Counted from the stretch's first letter, positions 44,043-52,780 are shown. The stretch: DNA of 64,000 nt from Bradyrhizobium sp. 1(2017) (GCF_011602485.2 NZ_CP050022.2:2624001-2688000); one strand, 5' to 3'. A program made the numbers and translations. The notes: generated by a model from the letters alone, not told the origin.

Positions 44043-45182
44043 CTACCTCTCGTTCGTAAACACGATCGTTCCCGACGCCGCGAACATGCCGCCGACGCCG
44101 TGGCACACCGAAATCTTGGCATTCGGCACTTGCGCCGGCGCGATGCCGCGCATCTGGCGCACGCTTTCCTGGAGTGCGTACATGCCGTACATGCCGGAGT
44201 GCATATAGCTCAATCCGCCGCCATTGGTGTTGAGTGGCAGCTTGGCCCCGGGCCGCGTGTTGCCGTCGGCGATGAATCGGCCGGTCTCTTCGTAAGGCAT
44301 GAAGCCGAGGTCACCGAGGCCGAACAGCGGCAGATGCGCGAAGGCGTCGTAGATCATGAGATGATCAACGTCCTTGTGCGCGATGCCGGCCTCCTTGAAG
44401 GCGAGAGGGCCGGCGGTCTTGAACGCGCGCGAGGAATTGAAGGTCTCCATCTGGCTGACCATCGGCGTCTCCACGCTTTCGCCAGTGCCCATGATGTAGA
44501 CGGGCTTCCTGGGAAAATCCTTGGCACGGTCCGCCGAGGTCAGGATCAGCGCGCCGCCGCCGTCGGTGACGAGGCAGCACTGCAGGAGGCGGAATGGATA
44601 GGCGATCATGCGCGAGTTGAGCACGTCGGCGACCGTGATTGGGTCCTTCATCATCGCGCGCGGATTTTTCGCCGCCCATTCCCGCTGCACCACCGCCACC
44701 GAGGCAAGCTGCTCGTGCGTGATGCCATAGGTCTTCATGAAGCGCAGCACGGGAATCGGGAACATGCTGGGCGGGCCGTAGACGCCATAGGGCGCCTCGA
44801 ACTGGCCGTTGAGGCTGTCGGCCGGCGTCGAGCGCGGCAGCTTGCCGATCATCGACTTGCCGCTCTCGGCATGGGTGATCAGCACGGTCTTGCACAGGCC
44901 CGCCTCGATCGCCGCGGCGGCGTGGCGGACGTGCAGCATGAACGAGCAGCCGCCGACCGAGGTGCCGTCGACCCAGGTCGGCTTGATGCCGAGATAATGG
45001 CAGACCTGCTGCGGCGTTTCGACCGCGGTGGCAAAGCCGTCGATGTCCGAGAGCTTCAGCCCGGCATCGGCGATGGCATTGAGGGCCGCATCGGCGTGGA
45101 GCTGAAGCTGCGAGGCGTTGGGGATGACGCCGAGTTCGGTGGTCTCGGCCGCGCCGACGACGGCAACCTGGTTCTTACGCAT
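44043..45182 (-). CDS. Thiolase family protein (SCP2/Ltp-like)
   Basis: 379-residue thiolase-fold protein. The nucleophilic Cys is present in DGTSVGGCSFMLHVRHA, a His lies in NTNGGGLSYMHSGMYG, and the C-terminal motif is CHGVGGMFAASGT in place of the classical CxG of biosynthetic thiolases. This combination is typical of lipid-transfer-type thiolases. The DUF35 gene lies 3 bases upstream in the same operon. In steroid degradation similar thiolase-DUF35 pairs (Ltp2-ChsH2) act as retro-aldolases, so either thiolytic or aldolytic cleavage is possible. Confidence 0.88.
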   Translation of the reverse strand: MRKNQVAVVGAAETTELGVIPNASQLQLHADAALNAIADAGLKLSDIDGFATAVETPQQVCHYLGIKPTWVDGTSVGGCSFMLHVRHAAAAIEAGLCKTVLITHAESGKSMIGKLPRSTPADSLNGQFEAPYGVYGPPSMFPIPVLRFMKTYGITHEQLASVAVVQREWAAKNPRAMMKDPITVADVLNSRMIAYPFRLLQCCLVTDGGGALILTSADRAKDFPRKPVYIMGTGESVETPMVSQMETFNSSRAFKTAGPLAFKEAGIAHKDVDHLMIYDAFAHLPLFGLGDLGFMPYEETGRFIADGNTRPGAKLPLNTNGGGLSYMHSGMYGMYALQESVRQMRGIAPAQVPNAKISVCHGVGGMFAASGTIVFTNER

Positions 45183-45185
45183 GGC

Positions 45186-45599
45186 TTATCCCTTCTCCGG
45201 ACGGAAGACGGGGAGGGTGATCTTGTCGTCGAGTTTCTCGAAGGCGACTTCGAGCTTCATGTCGAGCTCGAGGGCCTCCGGCGTCTGCGGACAGTCGATG
45301 ATGTTGCTCATCATCCGCGGTCCTTCGGCGAGCTCGACCACAGCGATCGCGTAGGGCGGCGTGAAGCCCGGCGCGGCAGGGCGGTGGTTGATCACATAGC
45401 TGTAGAGGAAGCCCTTGCCGCTGGCCTTGAAGACGGAGACCTTGCGCGAGGCGCAGGACGGGCAGAACGGGCGCGGCGGGAAGTAGACATGCGCGCAGGC
45501 GTCGCAGCGTTGCAGGCGCAGTTCACCCGCCTGCGTACCGTCCCAGAAATGCTGGGTCTCCGGCGTCGGTTTCGGTCGCGCGCGCTGCGGTTCGGCCAT
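45186..45599 (-). CDS. Zn-ribbon / OB-fold DUF35 protein, thiolase partner
   Basis: 137 residues. The N-terminal rubredoxin-like zinc ribbon has four Cys at 32, 35, 46 and 49 (CDAC and CPSC), and an OB-fold follows (about 55-130, GFLYSYVINHRPAAPG, then the AIAVVELAEGPRMMSNI strand block). DUF35 proteins bind acyl-CoA and assemble with thiolase-like proteins. Position and 3-base spacing to the thiolase gene support a complex. The start at 45599 follows GGAGGAG; an upstream in-frame ATG at 45668 lacks a site. Confidence 0.88.
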   Translation of the reverse strand: MAEPQRARPKPTPETQHFWDGTQAGELRLQRCDACAHVYFPPRPFCPSCASRKVSVFKASGKGFLYSYVINHRPAAPGFTPPYAIAVVELAEGPRMMSNIIDCPQTPEALELDMKLEVAFEKLDDKITLPVFRPEKG

Positions 45600-45777
45600 C
45601 TTGGCGGCTCCTCCAGAAAGACAGGCTTCGCGCCCGCCTGTTTCGATCTTGATGCGACAATCGACCATGGCGCGTCAACGGTCCAGCAATGCGCATGCAT
45701 GCCATCATGCGCACAATGCTTGTGTCGTGCTGAGGCCGCGCTATAGATTGCGCGCGCCAATATTCCGTGAGACAGAC

Positions 45778-47127
45778 ATGCCCGATTTTCCGACGCTGGC
45801 GAAGCTCGCCGAAGACCTTGAAAGCGGCCGCACGACCTCCCGCAAGCTGGTCGAGGCCTGCATTGCCAGGATCGCCGATCCCGCCGGTGAGGGCCAACGC
45901 GCCTTCATCCACGTCGACAAGGATGCCGCGCTCGCGGCGGCGGATGCGATGGACGGCTTGCGCAAGGTGAAGGCGGCGCCATCGCGCTATGCCGGCATCC
46001 CGATCTCGATCAAGGATCTCTTCGATATCAAGGGGCAGACGACGCGGGCCGGCTCCCGTGCGCTCGACGATTCCGATCCGGCGGAACACGATGCGGCGGC
46101 GGTTGCGCGGCTGCGCCACGCCGGCTTCGTCGTGATCGGGCGGACCAACATGACCGAGTTCGCCTATTCCGGCATCGGCATCAATCCGCATTACGGCACG
46201 CCGAAGGGCGCCTGGAACCGGGCCGAAGGCCACGTGCCGGGTGGCTCGTCCTCGGGTGCGGCGGTGTCCGTGCTCGACGGCATGGCGCATGGCGCGCTTG
46301 GCACCGACACCGGCGGCTCCTGCCGAATTCCGGCCGCCTTCAACGGCATCGTCGGCTACAAGCCGACGCAGCGCCGCGTGCCGCTCGACGGCTCGGTGCC
46401 GCTGTCGTTCTCGCTCGACAGCATCGGGCCGCTGGCGCGATCGGTCAGCTGCTGTGCCATTCTCGATGCGGTGCTCGCGAACGAGCCGATCGTTCCACTC
46501 AAGCCTCGCCCCGTGAAAGGCATGCGGCTCGCGGTACCCACCACGATCGCGCTGGACGACCTTGATGCACAGGTTTCGGCGACCTTCGAGCGCGCGCTGA
46601 AATCACTTGCCGATCACGGCGCCATCATCGAGCGCATCGAGATGGCCGAATTCCACGACATCGGCCCGATGAATGCCAAGGGCGGCTTTGCCGCCTCCGA
46701 AAGTTACGCCTGGCATCGCTATCTCATCACGGCCAAGGGCGACATCTACGATCCCAGGGTCTTCGTGCGCATCATGCGCGGCGAGGCGCAGAGCGCGGCC
46801 GACTACATCGACCTCCTCAACGAGCGCCGCTCGCTGATCGCCCGCGTCAACGCGCGGATCGCGCCCTATGACGCGCTGGTGCTGCCGACCACCGCCAACA
46901 CGCCGCCGAAGATTTCCGATCTCGCGGATGACAAGGCGTTCACCACCCAGAACCTGCGCGCGCTGCGCAACTGCACCCTGATCAACATGATCGACGGTTG
47001 CGCCATATCGCTGCCCTGTCATCGCGAGGGCGACGTTCCCGTCGGCCTGATGCTGGCGGGCGCGGGCGGGACCGACCGTCGTATCTTCGAGCTTGCTGCC
47101 GGCATGGAGGCCGTGATCCGTGTTTGA
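45778..47127 (+). CDS. Amidase signature family hydrolase
   Basis: 449-residue amidase-signature enzyme with a Ser-cisSer-Lys triad: Lys in ISIKDLFDIKG (about residue 76), the glycine-serine stretch VPGGSSSGAAVSV, and the nucleophile region LGTDTGGSCRIPAAFNGIVG. It hydrolyses an unidentified amide; relatives act on aryl amides, malonamate, allophanate or indoleacetamide. The start at 45778 begins the homology. It overlaps the DUF2848 gene by 8 bases, implying a joint function. It is divergent from DUF35-thiolase with about 180 bases between them. Confidence 0.9.
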   Translation: MPDFPTLAKLAEDLESGRTTSRKLVEACIARIADPAGEGQRAFIHVDKDAALAAADAMDGLRKVKAAPSRYAGIPISIKDLFDIKGQTTRAGSRALDDSDPAEHDAAAVARLRHAGFVVIGRTNMTEFAYSGIGINPHYGTPKGAWNRAEGHVPGGSSSGAAVSVLDGMAHGALGTDTGGSCRIPAAFNGIVGYKPTQRRVPLDGSVPLSFSLDSIGPLARSVSCCAILDAVLANEPIVPLKPRPVKGMRLAVPTTIALDDLDAQVSATFERALKSLADHGAIIERIEMAEFHDIGPMNAKGGFAASESYAWHRYLITAKGDIYDPRVFVRIMRGEAQSAADYIDLLNERRSLIARVNARIAPYDALVLPTTANTPPKISDLADDKAFTTQNLRALRNCTLINMIDGCAISLPCHREGDVPVGLMLAGAGGTDRRIFELAAGMEAVIRV

Positions 47128-47806
47128 CCTGACTTTCACCGTCGACGCCCAGGACACCACAACGCCGCTGACGCTGGCGATCGACCAGATGGTCATCGCC
47201 GGCTGGACCGGCCGCGACCCCGTCGCGCGTGACAAGCACATCGCGGAATTACAGGAGATGGGCATCGCTCCGCCGGCCTCGACGCCGATCTACTACCGCG
47301 CCTCGGCACGGCGGCTGACCCAGGAAGACAGCATCGAATGCACCGGCGGCGCTTCCTCCGGCGAGGTCGAGTTCGTGCTGATCGGCTGGCAGGGCCGCAT
47401 ATTCGTCGGCTGCGGCTCCGATCACACCGACCGCAAGGTCGAGGCCTACAGCGTCACCGTGTCCAAGCAGATGTGCGACAAGCCGGTCGCCTCCACCCTG
47501 TGGGAGCTCGAAGACGTCATCGGTCATTGGGACAGGATGATCCTGCGCTCTTACGCCACCATCAAGGGCGAACGGGTGCTCTACCAGGAGGGCACGCTGG
47601 ATGCGATGCTGCCGGTGGCCGACCTCATCGCGCGCGGCTTTCCCGATGGGAAACTGCCCGACGGCTGCGCCATGTTCGGCGGCACTTTCGCCGCCAAGGG
47701 CGGCATCCGTTCCGCCGATCGCTTCGACTTTGAGCTGGAAGACCCCGTGCTGAAGCGCACGATCAGGCACGGCTATGACGTGACGACGCTGCCGGTGCGG
47801 GGCTAG
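47120..47806 (+). CDS. DUF2848 family protein
   Basis: 228-residue protein of the DUF2848 family, with no assigned activity. It begins FDLTFTVDAQDTTTPLTLAI, has FVGCGSDHTDRKVEAYSV with conserved His/Asp in the middle, then SKQMCDKPVA and FGGTFAAKGGIRSADRF. No signal peptide or membrane helix is visible. The strand pattern reminds me of fumarylacetoacetate-hydrolase-like folds, but I cannot confirm this. The GTG start lies 8 bases inside the amidase gene, a strong sign of translational coupling, so it may process the amidase product or substrate. Confidence 0.82.
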   Translation: MFDLTFTVDAQDTTTPLTLAIDQMVIAGWTGRDPVARDKHIAELQEMGIAPPASTPIYYRASARRLTQEDSIECTGGASSGEVEFVLIGWQGRIFVGCGSDHTDRKVEAYSVTVSKQMCDKPVASTLWELEDVIGHWDRMILRSYATIKGERVLYQEGTLDAMLPVADLIARGFPDGKLPDGCAMFGGTFAAKGGIRSADRFDFELEDPVLKRTIRHGYDVTTLPVRG

Positions 47807-47818
47807 GTCTACCCTCAC

Positions 47819-47941
47819 AGTCATTGCGAGCCAACGGGTGCGCGCGAAGCGCGGCCCGATGACAGGCTCCGCGAAGCAATCCAGAATCCCTCCGCGGAAC
47901 CAGTTTGGATTGCTTCGTCGCAGGGGTTCCTCGCAATGACG
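47819..47941. repeat. Intergenic palindromic element, family R1 (long variant)
   Basis: GTCATTGCGAGCCAACGGGT with an inserted hairpin GCGCGAAGCGCGGC, then GAAGCAATCCAGAATC, and a right half TTTGGATTGCTTCGTCGCAG then TTCCTCGCAATGACGG. Together with the next R2 copy it fills a 320-base gene-free gap. Confidence 0.8.
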
Positions 47942-48000
47942 GGAGGACGGTTGTCGGAAATCGGGTGGTTACGGCCGTCAGGACTTGCGACACACTCTCC

Positions 48001-48105
48001 GTCATTCCGGGGCGCGCCTCTTGGCGCGAGCCCGAAATCCATCGCGCTGCAGCGTCGGCGGATGAATGGATTCCGGGCTCGCGACTTCGTCGCGCCCCGG
48101 AAGGA
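48001..48105. repeat. Intergenic palindromic element, family R2
   Basis: GTCATTCCGGGGCGCGCCTC and GTCGCGCCCCGGAAGGA as outer arms, with inner arms CCCGAAATCCAT / ATGGATTCCGGG. Confidence 0.8.
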
Positions 48106-48126
48106 TGGAGAGATAGGATCATTGCC

Positions 48127-48876
48127 ATGGCACTCGCGAAACGTGTTCCGGCCGAAGCCGGTGAGGCGATCGACGTCACCTCCCATGTCGACGCCCTCGA
48201 TTGGCCCCAAATCACCGGCGAACTCGACTCCCAGGGCTGCGCCGTCCTGAAGAACCTCCTCACGCCGGACCAGTGCCGCGCCATCACCGCGCTCTATCCG
48301 GATGACGGCAACTTCCGCAGCCGCATCGTCATGGGCCGCCATGGCTTTGGCCGCGGCGAGTACAAATATTTCTCCTATCCACTGCCCGATTTGATCGCGC
48401 AGCTGCGTCCGGCGCTCTATGCGCAGCTTCAGGGCGTCGCCAATCGCTGGAACGAGGCGATGGGGATCGACATCCGCTATCCCACAGCGCACGCGGCGTT
48501 TCTCAAGCGCTGCCATGAAGCCGGCCAGACCCGGCCGACACCATTGCTGCTGCAATACGAGGCCGGCGACTACAATTGCCTGCATCAGGATCTCTATGGC
48601 GAGCACGTGTTCCCGATTCAGGTTGCGATCCTCCTGTCCGAGCCCGGCCGTGACTTTGCCGGCGGGGAGTTCGTGCTGACCGAGCAGCGTCCGCGCATGC
48701 AGTCGCGCGCCGAGGTCGTGCCGCTGGCGCAGGGCAACGCCGTTGCCTTCGCCGTGCACCACCGCCCAGTGCAGGGGACACGCGGCACATACCGCGTTAA
48801 CATGCGCCATGGCGTCAGTCGTATCCGATCCGGCCACCGCCACACGCTGGGTGTGATCTTTCACGATGCCAAATGA
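48127..48876 (+). CDS. 2OG-Fe(II) oxygenase (Oxygenase-NA-like), AlkB neighbour
   Basis: 249-residue double-stranded beta-helix dioxygenase. The iron motif H156-x-D158 is in CLHQDLYGEHVFPIQVAIL, GGEFVLTEQRPR follows, and the distal His/Arg for 2-oxoglutarate are in MRHGVSRIRSGHRHTLG. It resembles the 2OG-Fe(II) oxygenases that Pfam links to nucleic acids (PF09859, by recall). The next gene, alkB, starts immediately after its stop codon. Function is therefore inferred as a second nucleic-acid demethylase or a modifier working with AlkB. The ATG at 48127 is the first with homology; upstream sequence is repeat. Confidence 0.85.
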   Translation: MALAKRVPAEAGEAIDVTSHVDALDWPQITGELDSQGCAVLKNLLTPDQCRAITALYPDDGNFRSRIVMGRHGFGRGEYKYFSYPLPDLIAQLRPALYAQLQGVANRWNEAMGIDIRYPTAHAAFLKRCHEAGQTRPTPLLLQYEAGDYNCLHQDLYGEHVFPIQVAILLSEPGRDFAGGEFVLTEQRPRMQSRAEVVPLAQGNAVAFAVHHRPVQGTRGTYRVNMRHGVSRIRSGHRHTLGVIFHDAK

Positions 48877-49539
48877 GTGGAGCGATTGACCGCGGATCTG
48901 TTCGATAGCGTTGCCGAGGCGCAGCCGTCGCGCGAGGAGATCGCCGACGGTGCCGTGCTGTTGCGCGGCTTCGTCAAGCCGATCGAGAGCGAGCTGGTCG
49001 ACGCCGTGCGGGCGATCGTCGCCCAGTCGCCGTTCCGCCGCATGACCACGCCCGGCGGTCATCAGATGTCGGTGGCCATGACCAATTGCGGCGAGCGCGG
49101 CTGGATCACCGATCACACCGGTTACCGCTATGATCCCATCGATCCGCGAACCGGCGCGCCCTGGCCGGCGATGCCGTCCGTGTTCCGCGATCTCGCCCGC
49201 CGCGCGGCGGAGCAGGGCGGTTTCAAAGACTTCGCGCCCGACGCCTGCCTCGTCAACCGCTACGAGCCCGGCACGCGGCTATCGCTGCATCAGGACAAGG
49301 ACGAGCTGGATTATTCGGCGCCGATCGTGTCGGTCTCGCTCGGCCTGCCCGCGACCTTTTTGTTCGGCGGCATGGCCCGTAGCGACAAGCCGCGCCGTTT
49401 CCGTCTCGTGCATGGCGACGTCGTAGTCTGGGGCGGGGCCAGCAGGCTCGCCTATCACGGCGTCGCGCCGCTCGCCGATGGCGAGCATGCGCTGTTGGGA
49501 AGGAAGCGGATCAATCTGACCTTCCGCAGGACGCGGTAA
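48877..49539 (+). CDS. alkB: DNA oxidative demethylase AlkB
   Basis: 220-residue Fe(II)/2-oxoglutarate dioxygenase that reverses 1-methyladenine and 3-methylcytosine damage in DNA and RNA. Clear match to E. coli AlkB: MSVAMTNCGERGW, PWPAMPSVFRDL, NRYEPGTRLSLHQDKDE (H138, D140), DVVVWGGASRLAYHG (H194) and the 2OG-binding Arg in RINLTFRRTR (R211). The GTG start directly abuts the preceding TGA (TGAGTG); a TTG at 48886 is an alternative. No Ada or adaptive-response regulator is visible alongside. Confidence 0.95.
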   Translation: MERLTADLFDSVAEAQPSREEIADGAVLLRGFVKPIESELVDAVRAIVAQSPFRRMTTPGGHQMSVAMTNCGERGWITDHTGYRYDPIDPRTGAPWPAMPSVFRDLARRAAEQGGFKDFAPDACLVNRYEPGTRLSLHQDKDELDYSAPIVSVSLGLPATFLFGGMARSDKPRRFRLVHGDVVVWGGASRLAYHGVAPLADGEHALLGRKRINLTFRRTR

Positions 49540-49540
49540 C

Positions 49541-49682
49541 CTTCCTTCCCCCCTTGTGGGAGAAGGTGCCTTCCCGAAGGGAAGGCGGATGAGGGGTCTC
49601 TATCCGCGGAGACAGACCCCTCATCGTCTCGCTGCCGCTTCGCGTCAGCGATCCACCTTCTCCCACAAGGGGAGAAGGGAAG
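49541..49682. repeat. Intergenic palindromic element, family R7
   Basis: Long inverted repeat: CTTCCTTCCCCCCTTGTGGG AGAAGGTG on the left, CACCTTCTCCCACAAGGGG AGAAGGGAAG on the right, with inner arms GATGAGGGGTCT / AGACCCCTCATC and GTCTC. It fills the gap between the convergent alkB and TPP-enzyme genes and could act as a bidirectional terminator. Single copy in this window. Confidence 0.8.
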
Positions 49683-49706
49683 AGTCCCGGAACGGCGATG
49701 TTTCGT

Positions 49707-51335
49707 TTACGGCTTCGGCGGGTGAATGAATGCCCAGGGGCTGACTTCCGAATCCCTGGTCACCTCGATCGAGATCAGGTACGGCCCGCCGTGGCTCAGC
49801 GCCTTTTCCAGCACCGCCCTGAACTGGTCCGGCGCGGTGACGCGCGCCGCGGCGACGCCGAAGGACTCCGCGAGCTTGACGAAATCCGGATTGACGAGAT
49901 CGGACGCCACCACGCGGCCGTCGAAGTGCTGGCGCTGGTCGCGGCGGACATTGCCGTAGGCGTTGTTGTTGAACACCAGCGTCACCACGCCGATGTTGAA
50001 CTGCACGGCGGTTGAGAGCTCCTGCACGCCGAACATGAAGCCGCCGTCGCCGGTGATGGCCACCACCGGCTTGTCGGGATTGGCGACCTTGGCGCCGAGC
50101 GCGGTGGGAAAGCCCGAGCCGAGCGTGCCCTGATAGCCCGAGGTGATGAAGGTGCGCGGCTCGTAGATCGGAAAGCCGTACCAGGAGGCGAAGCCGACCT
50201 GGGATAGTTCATCGGTGACGATCGCATTCGCGGGCAGCACCTCGCGCAGGATGTTGAGATAGGCCATCTGCGGCTGGATGCGCTGGATCTCCGACTGCGC
50301 GGACGTCGTCGCCTCGCGGATGCCTTCGCGCCGGCCGCTGCGTCTCTCAAAGCCGGCCTTCTTCACGGCGGCGACGAGATCGGCCGTGCCGGCCTTGGCG
50401 TCGGCGACGATGGCGGTATCGGAGACGACCCGGCGCATCTCGGCCGGGTCGATGTCGATCCGGACGGATTTCAGCCCGTTCGGCTGATACGGCCAGCGGA
50501 AGCCCGAGGCCGGCAGCTCCGCGCGGGTGCCGATTGCGATCATCAAATCGGTCGTCGGCCAAAGCTTGTAGGCGGCTGCCATCGTGAGCCCGAGCTCGTG
50601 CGCATTGGAGACGATGCCGCGGCCGCTGCGGAATGCGACGACGGGCGCATCGATCGTCTCGGCGAGCTCGAGGATCTCCTCGCGCGCTTCGATCGCGCCG
50701 CTGCCGACGAAGATCATCGGCGCCTTGCTGGCCTTGATGAGCGCAGCCGCCTTCTTGATCAGGTCGGGATCGGGCTGCGGCGCGGGCAGCGGCTCCAGCA
50801 CCGGTGCGGCGGCGGTGTCGGCACGCTGGGTGAAGACGTCCCAGGGCATCTCGACCGAGGCAGGGCCGCGCCGGCCCGACATCATCTCCTGGAACGCGCG
50901 CGCCACGACGGTCGGTGCGTTGCCGGGATATTCGATCCGGTCCGCCCATTTCACATAGGTGCGCAAGGTCGCGAGCTGATCCGGCATCTCGTGCAGATGG
51001 CCGCGGCCCTTGCCCAGAAAAGACGTCGGCACCTGGCCGGTGACGCACAGCACCGGCTCGTTGCAGCCGAACGCGGTGAGCAGCGCCGCGCTGGCGTTGA
51101 GCACGCCGGGGCCGGGGACGACGCTGAACACGCCGGGCTTGCCGCTGGAGCGCGCATAGCCGAAAGCCATGTAGCCGCAGGCCTGCTCGTGCCGCGCCCC
51201 GATCACCTTGAGCTGGGCCTGGTGAAAGGCATCGAACAGGCCGTAGACCTGCGCGCCGGGCAGGCCGAACACGGTGTCGACCCCGTGAGCAACAAGCCCG
51301 CTTACGATCGCTTCGCCGCCGGTGAGGGTGGTCAT
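49707..51335 (-). CDS. Thiamine pyrophosphate-dependent enzyme (acetolactate synthase-like)
   Basis: 542-residue three-domain TPP enzyme of the POX/AHAS family. The catalytic Glu is in IGARHEQACGYMAFGYAR (about 45-62), the central Rossmann domain spans about 195-330, and the TPP-binding motif GDGGFMFGVQELSTAVQ ends in NNNAYGN. Probable chemistry is decarboxylation or ligation of a 2-oxo acid. It is third in the minus-strand run after HpaH- and HpaF-like genes, so it may consume a 2-oxo acid formed in aromatic meta-cleavage. True acetolactate synthase is less likely because no small regulatory subunit gene is adjacent. Confidence 0.85.
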   Translation of the reverse strand: MTTLTGGEAIVSGLVAHGVDTVFGLPGAQVYGLFDAFHQAQLKVIGARHEQACGYMAFGYARSSGKPGVFSVVPGPGVLNASAALLTAFGCNEPVLCVTGQVPTSFLGKGRGHLHEMPDQLATLRTYVKWADRIEYPGNAPTVVARAFQEMMSGRRGPASVEMPWDVFTQRADTAAAPVLEPLPAPQPDPDLIKKAAALIKASKAPMIFVGSGAIEAREEILELAETIDAPVVAFRSGRGIVSNAHELGLTMAAAYKLWPTTDLMIAIGTRAELPASGFRWPYQPNGLKSVRIDIDPAEMRRVVSDTAIVADAKAGTADLVAAVKKAGFERRSGRREGIREATTSAQSEIQRIQPQMAYLNILREVLPANAIVTDELSQVGFASWYGFPIYEPRTFITSGYQGTLGSGFPTALGAKVANPDKPVVAITGDGGFMFGVQELSTAVQFNIGVVTLVFNNNAYGNVRRDQRQHFDGRVVASDLVNPDFVKLAESFGVAAARVTAPDQFRAVLEKALSHGGPYLISIEVTRDSEVSPWAFIHPPKP

Positions 51336-51420
51336 TGAGGTAAATCCACTTCTATTGGAGTTCAGAATTCCTCGACAACGCGCTCAGCAGAACGCGGAGC
51401 CCGCGGCGGCTGAGGAAGCG

Positions 51421-51819
51421 TCAGCCCGCGGGCGCCTGCGCTTTCAGGGCGTCGTGGATGTTGTTGCGCTTCCAGCTGGTGTCCTTGTCGTTGATCTGCA
51501 TGTCGAACGACAGCGCGAACTTGCTGGCCGCGAAGACGGGATCGAGATGCTTGGAGAGCACCTGGAAGACGTGCTCGCCGGCCTTCTGGCGCGTCGGCAG
51601 ATCGCGGCCTTCGCCGATGCGCAGCACCATGTCGAGAAAGCCGTAGTCCTGCCGGTTGTCGGCGATCGCATAATGCTCGCAGCGAATGGCGCGAACGCGA
51701 ATGCCGCCGAGCGGGAAGATGCCGGTCTCGATCGCCGCCTTGCGCACGACTTCGCAGACCAAGGCCATGTCGAGGCGGCCGTCGAGATTGGCGGAATATT
51801 CGATGGTGAAATGCGGCAT
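51421..51819 (-). CDS. hpaF: 5-carboxymethyl-2-hydroxymuconate isomerase (HpaF-like)
   Basis: 132-residue tautomerase-superfamily enzyme. The mature N terminus PHFTIEYSANL provides the catalytic Pro1, and GGIRVRAIRCEHYAIADNRQ and DYGFLDMVLRIGEGR follow as in homoprotocatechuate CHM isomerases. Predicted reaction: 5-carboxymethyl-2-hydroxymuconate to its oxo isomer. The start at 51819 follows GGGAGTG. It lies 44 bases downstream of hpaH. Confidence 0.87.
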   Translation of the reverse strand: MPHFTIEYSANLDGRLDMALVCEVVRKAAIETGIFPLGGIRVRAIRCEHYAIADNRQDYGFLDMVLRIGEGRDLPTRQKAGEHVFQVLSKHLDPVFAASKFALSFDMQINDKDTSWKRNNIHDALKAQAPAG

Positions 51820-51863
51820 CGCGGTTTCACTCCCTTTCTTCTTGTTCGCCAAGCGAATTGTTG

Positions 51864-52670
51864 TCAGGCGAAGTAGCAGCTCACCGAGCCGTAGGCGCCA
51901 TAGTCGGCCTGAATTGTGTCGCCCTTGCGGGTCTCGATCGGGCGGATGAAGGAGCCGGCGAGCACGACCTGTCCGGGCTCGAGAGCGAGCCCAAGCGGCG
52001 CGATCTTGTTGGCGAGCCAGGCAACAGCGGTGGCGGGATGATTGAGAACACCAGCGGCAAGGCCGGTTTCCTCGAGCTGGCCGTTCTTGAAGCACAGCGC
52101 ACCGATCCAGCGCAGATCAGCATCAAGCGGGCGGATCGGCCGCCCCCCGAGCACGATGCCGGCATTGGCCGCATTGTCGGCGATGGTGTCGAAAATCTTT
52201 CGCGTCGCCTTGGTCTTGGGGTCGACGCGTTCGATGCGCGTGTCCAGAATCTCCAGCGCCGGCACGACGAAGTCGGTGGCGTTGAGGACGTCGAACAGCG
52301 TGCAGTCGGGTCCCGAAAGGCGCTTGCTCATGACGAAGGCAAGCTCGGCCTCGACTCGCGTCGCGATGAAGCGTTCGGTCGGCACCAGCCCGCCATCGGC
52401 GAAGAACATGTCGTCGAGCAGCACGCCGGAATCCGGCTCGTCGATGTTGAGCGCGCTCTGCATCGCCTTCGAGGTCAGGCCGATCTTGTGGCCTCTGACG
52501 AGGCGCCCTTCCGCAATCTTGACGTCGACCCACGCTTTCTGAATCGCGTAGGCATCGGTGATGGTGATGTCAGGAAAGTCCTGCGAGAGCTGCCGGATCT
52601 GGGTGCGGGTCTTCTCCGCCTGGTGCAGACGCCTCGCGCAAGCTTGGATATCGTCGTTGGAAAGCGCCAT
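51864..52670 (-). CDS. hpaH: 2-oxo-hept-4-ene-1,7-dioate hydratase
   Basis: 268 residues, colinear with E. coli HpaH: QAEKTRTQIRQLSQDFPDIT, GHKIGLTSKAMQSALNI, GVLLDDMFFADG, VFDTIADNAANAGIVLGGRP-like block, VLNHPATAVAWLANKIAPLG, and the end RKGDTIQADYGAYGSVSC. Mg-dependent hydratase of the fumarylacetoacetate-hydrolase superfamily, adding water before the aldolase step. MhpD is the nearest alternative, but the HpaR-type regulator and HpaF-like neighbour support HpaH. Confidence 0.92.
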   Translation of the reverse strand: MALSNDDIQACARRLHQAEKTRTQIRQLSQDFPDITITDAYAIQKAWVDVKIAEGRLVRGHKIGLTSKAMQSALNIDEPDSGVLLDDMFFADGGLVPTERFIATRVEAELAFVMSKRLSGPDCTLFDVLNATDFVVPALEILDTRIERVDPKTKATRKIFDTIADNAANAGIVLGGRPIRPLDADLRWIGALCFKNGQLEETGLAAGVLNHPATAVAWLANKIAPLGLALEPGQVVLAGSFIRPIETRKGDTIQADYGAYGSVSCYFA

Positions 52671-52703
52671 TTGTGATCTTACAAATCGGGGTGCCCCGAG
52701 ATG

Positions 52704-52717
52704 CTTAACATGTTAAG
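52704..52717. promoter_or_regulatory. Perfect 14-bp palindrome, candidate HpaR operator
   Basis: CTTAACATGTTAAG, perfectly symmetric, lies 34 bases before the hpaH start (minus strand) and 63 before the hpaR start (plus strand). Position and form suit a MarR/HpaR dimer controlling both directions. Confidence 0.6.
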
Positions 52718-52780
52718 TGAATGCGTCAAACACAATTCGGCTTGCTGCACCGCAAACGTCTTGCGGCTTGAAAGGGCGCC

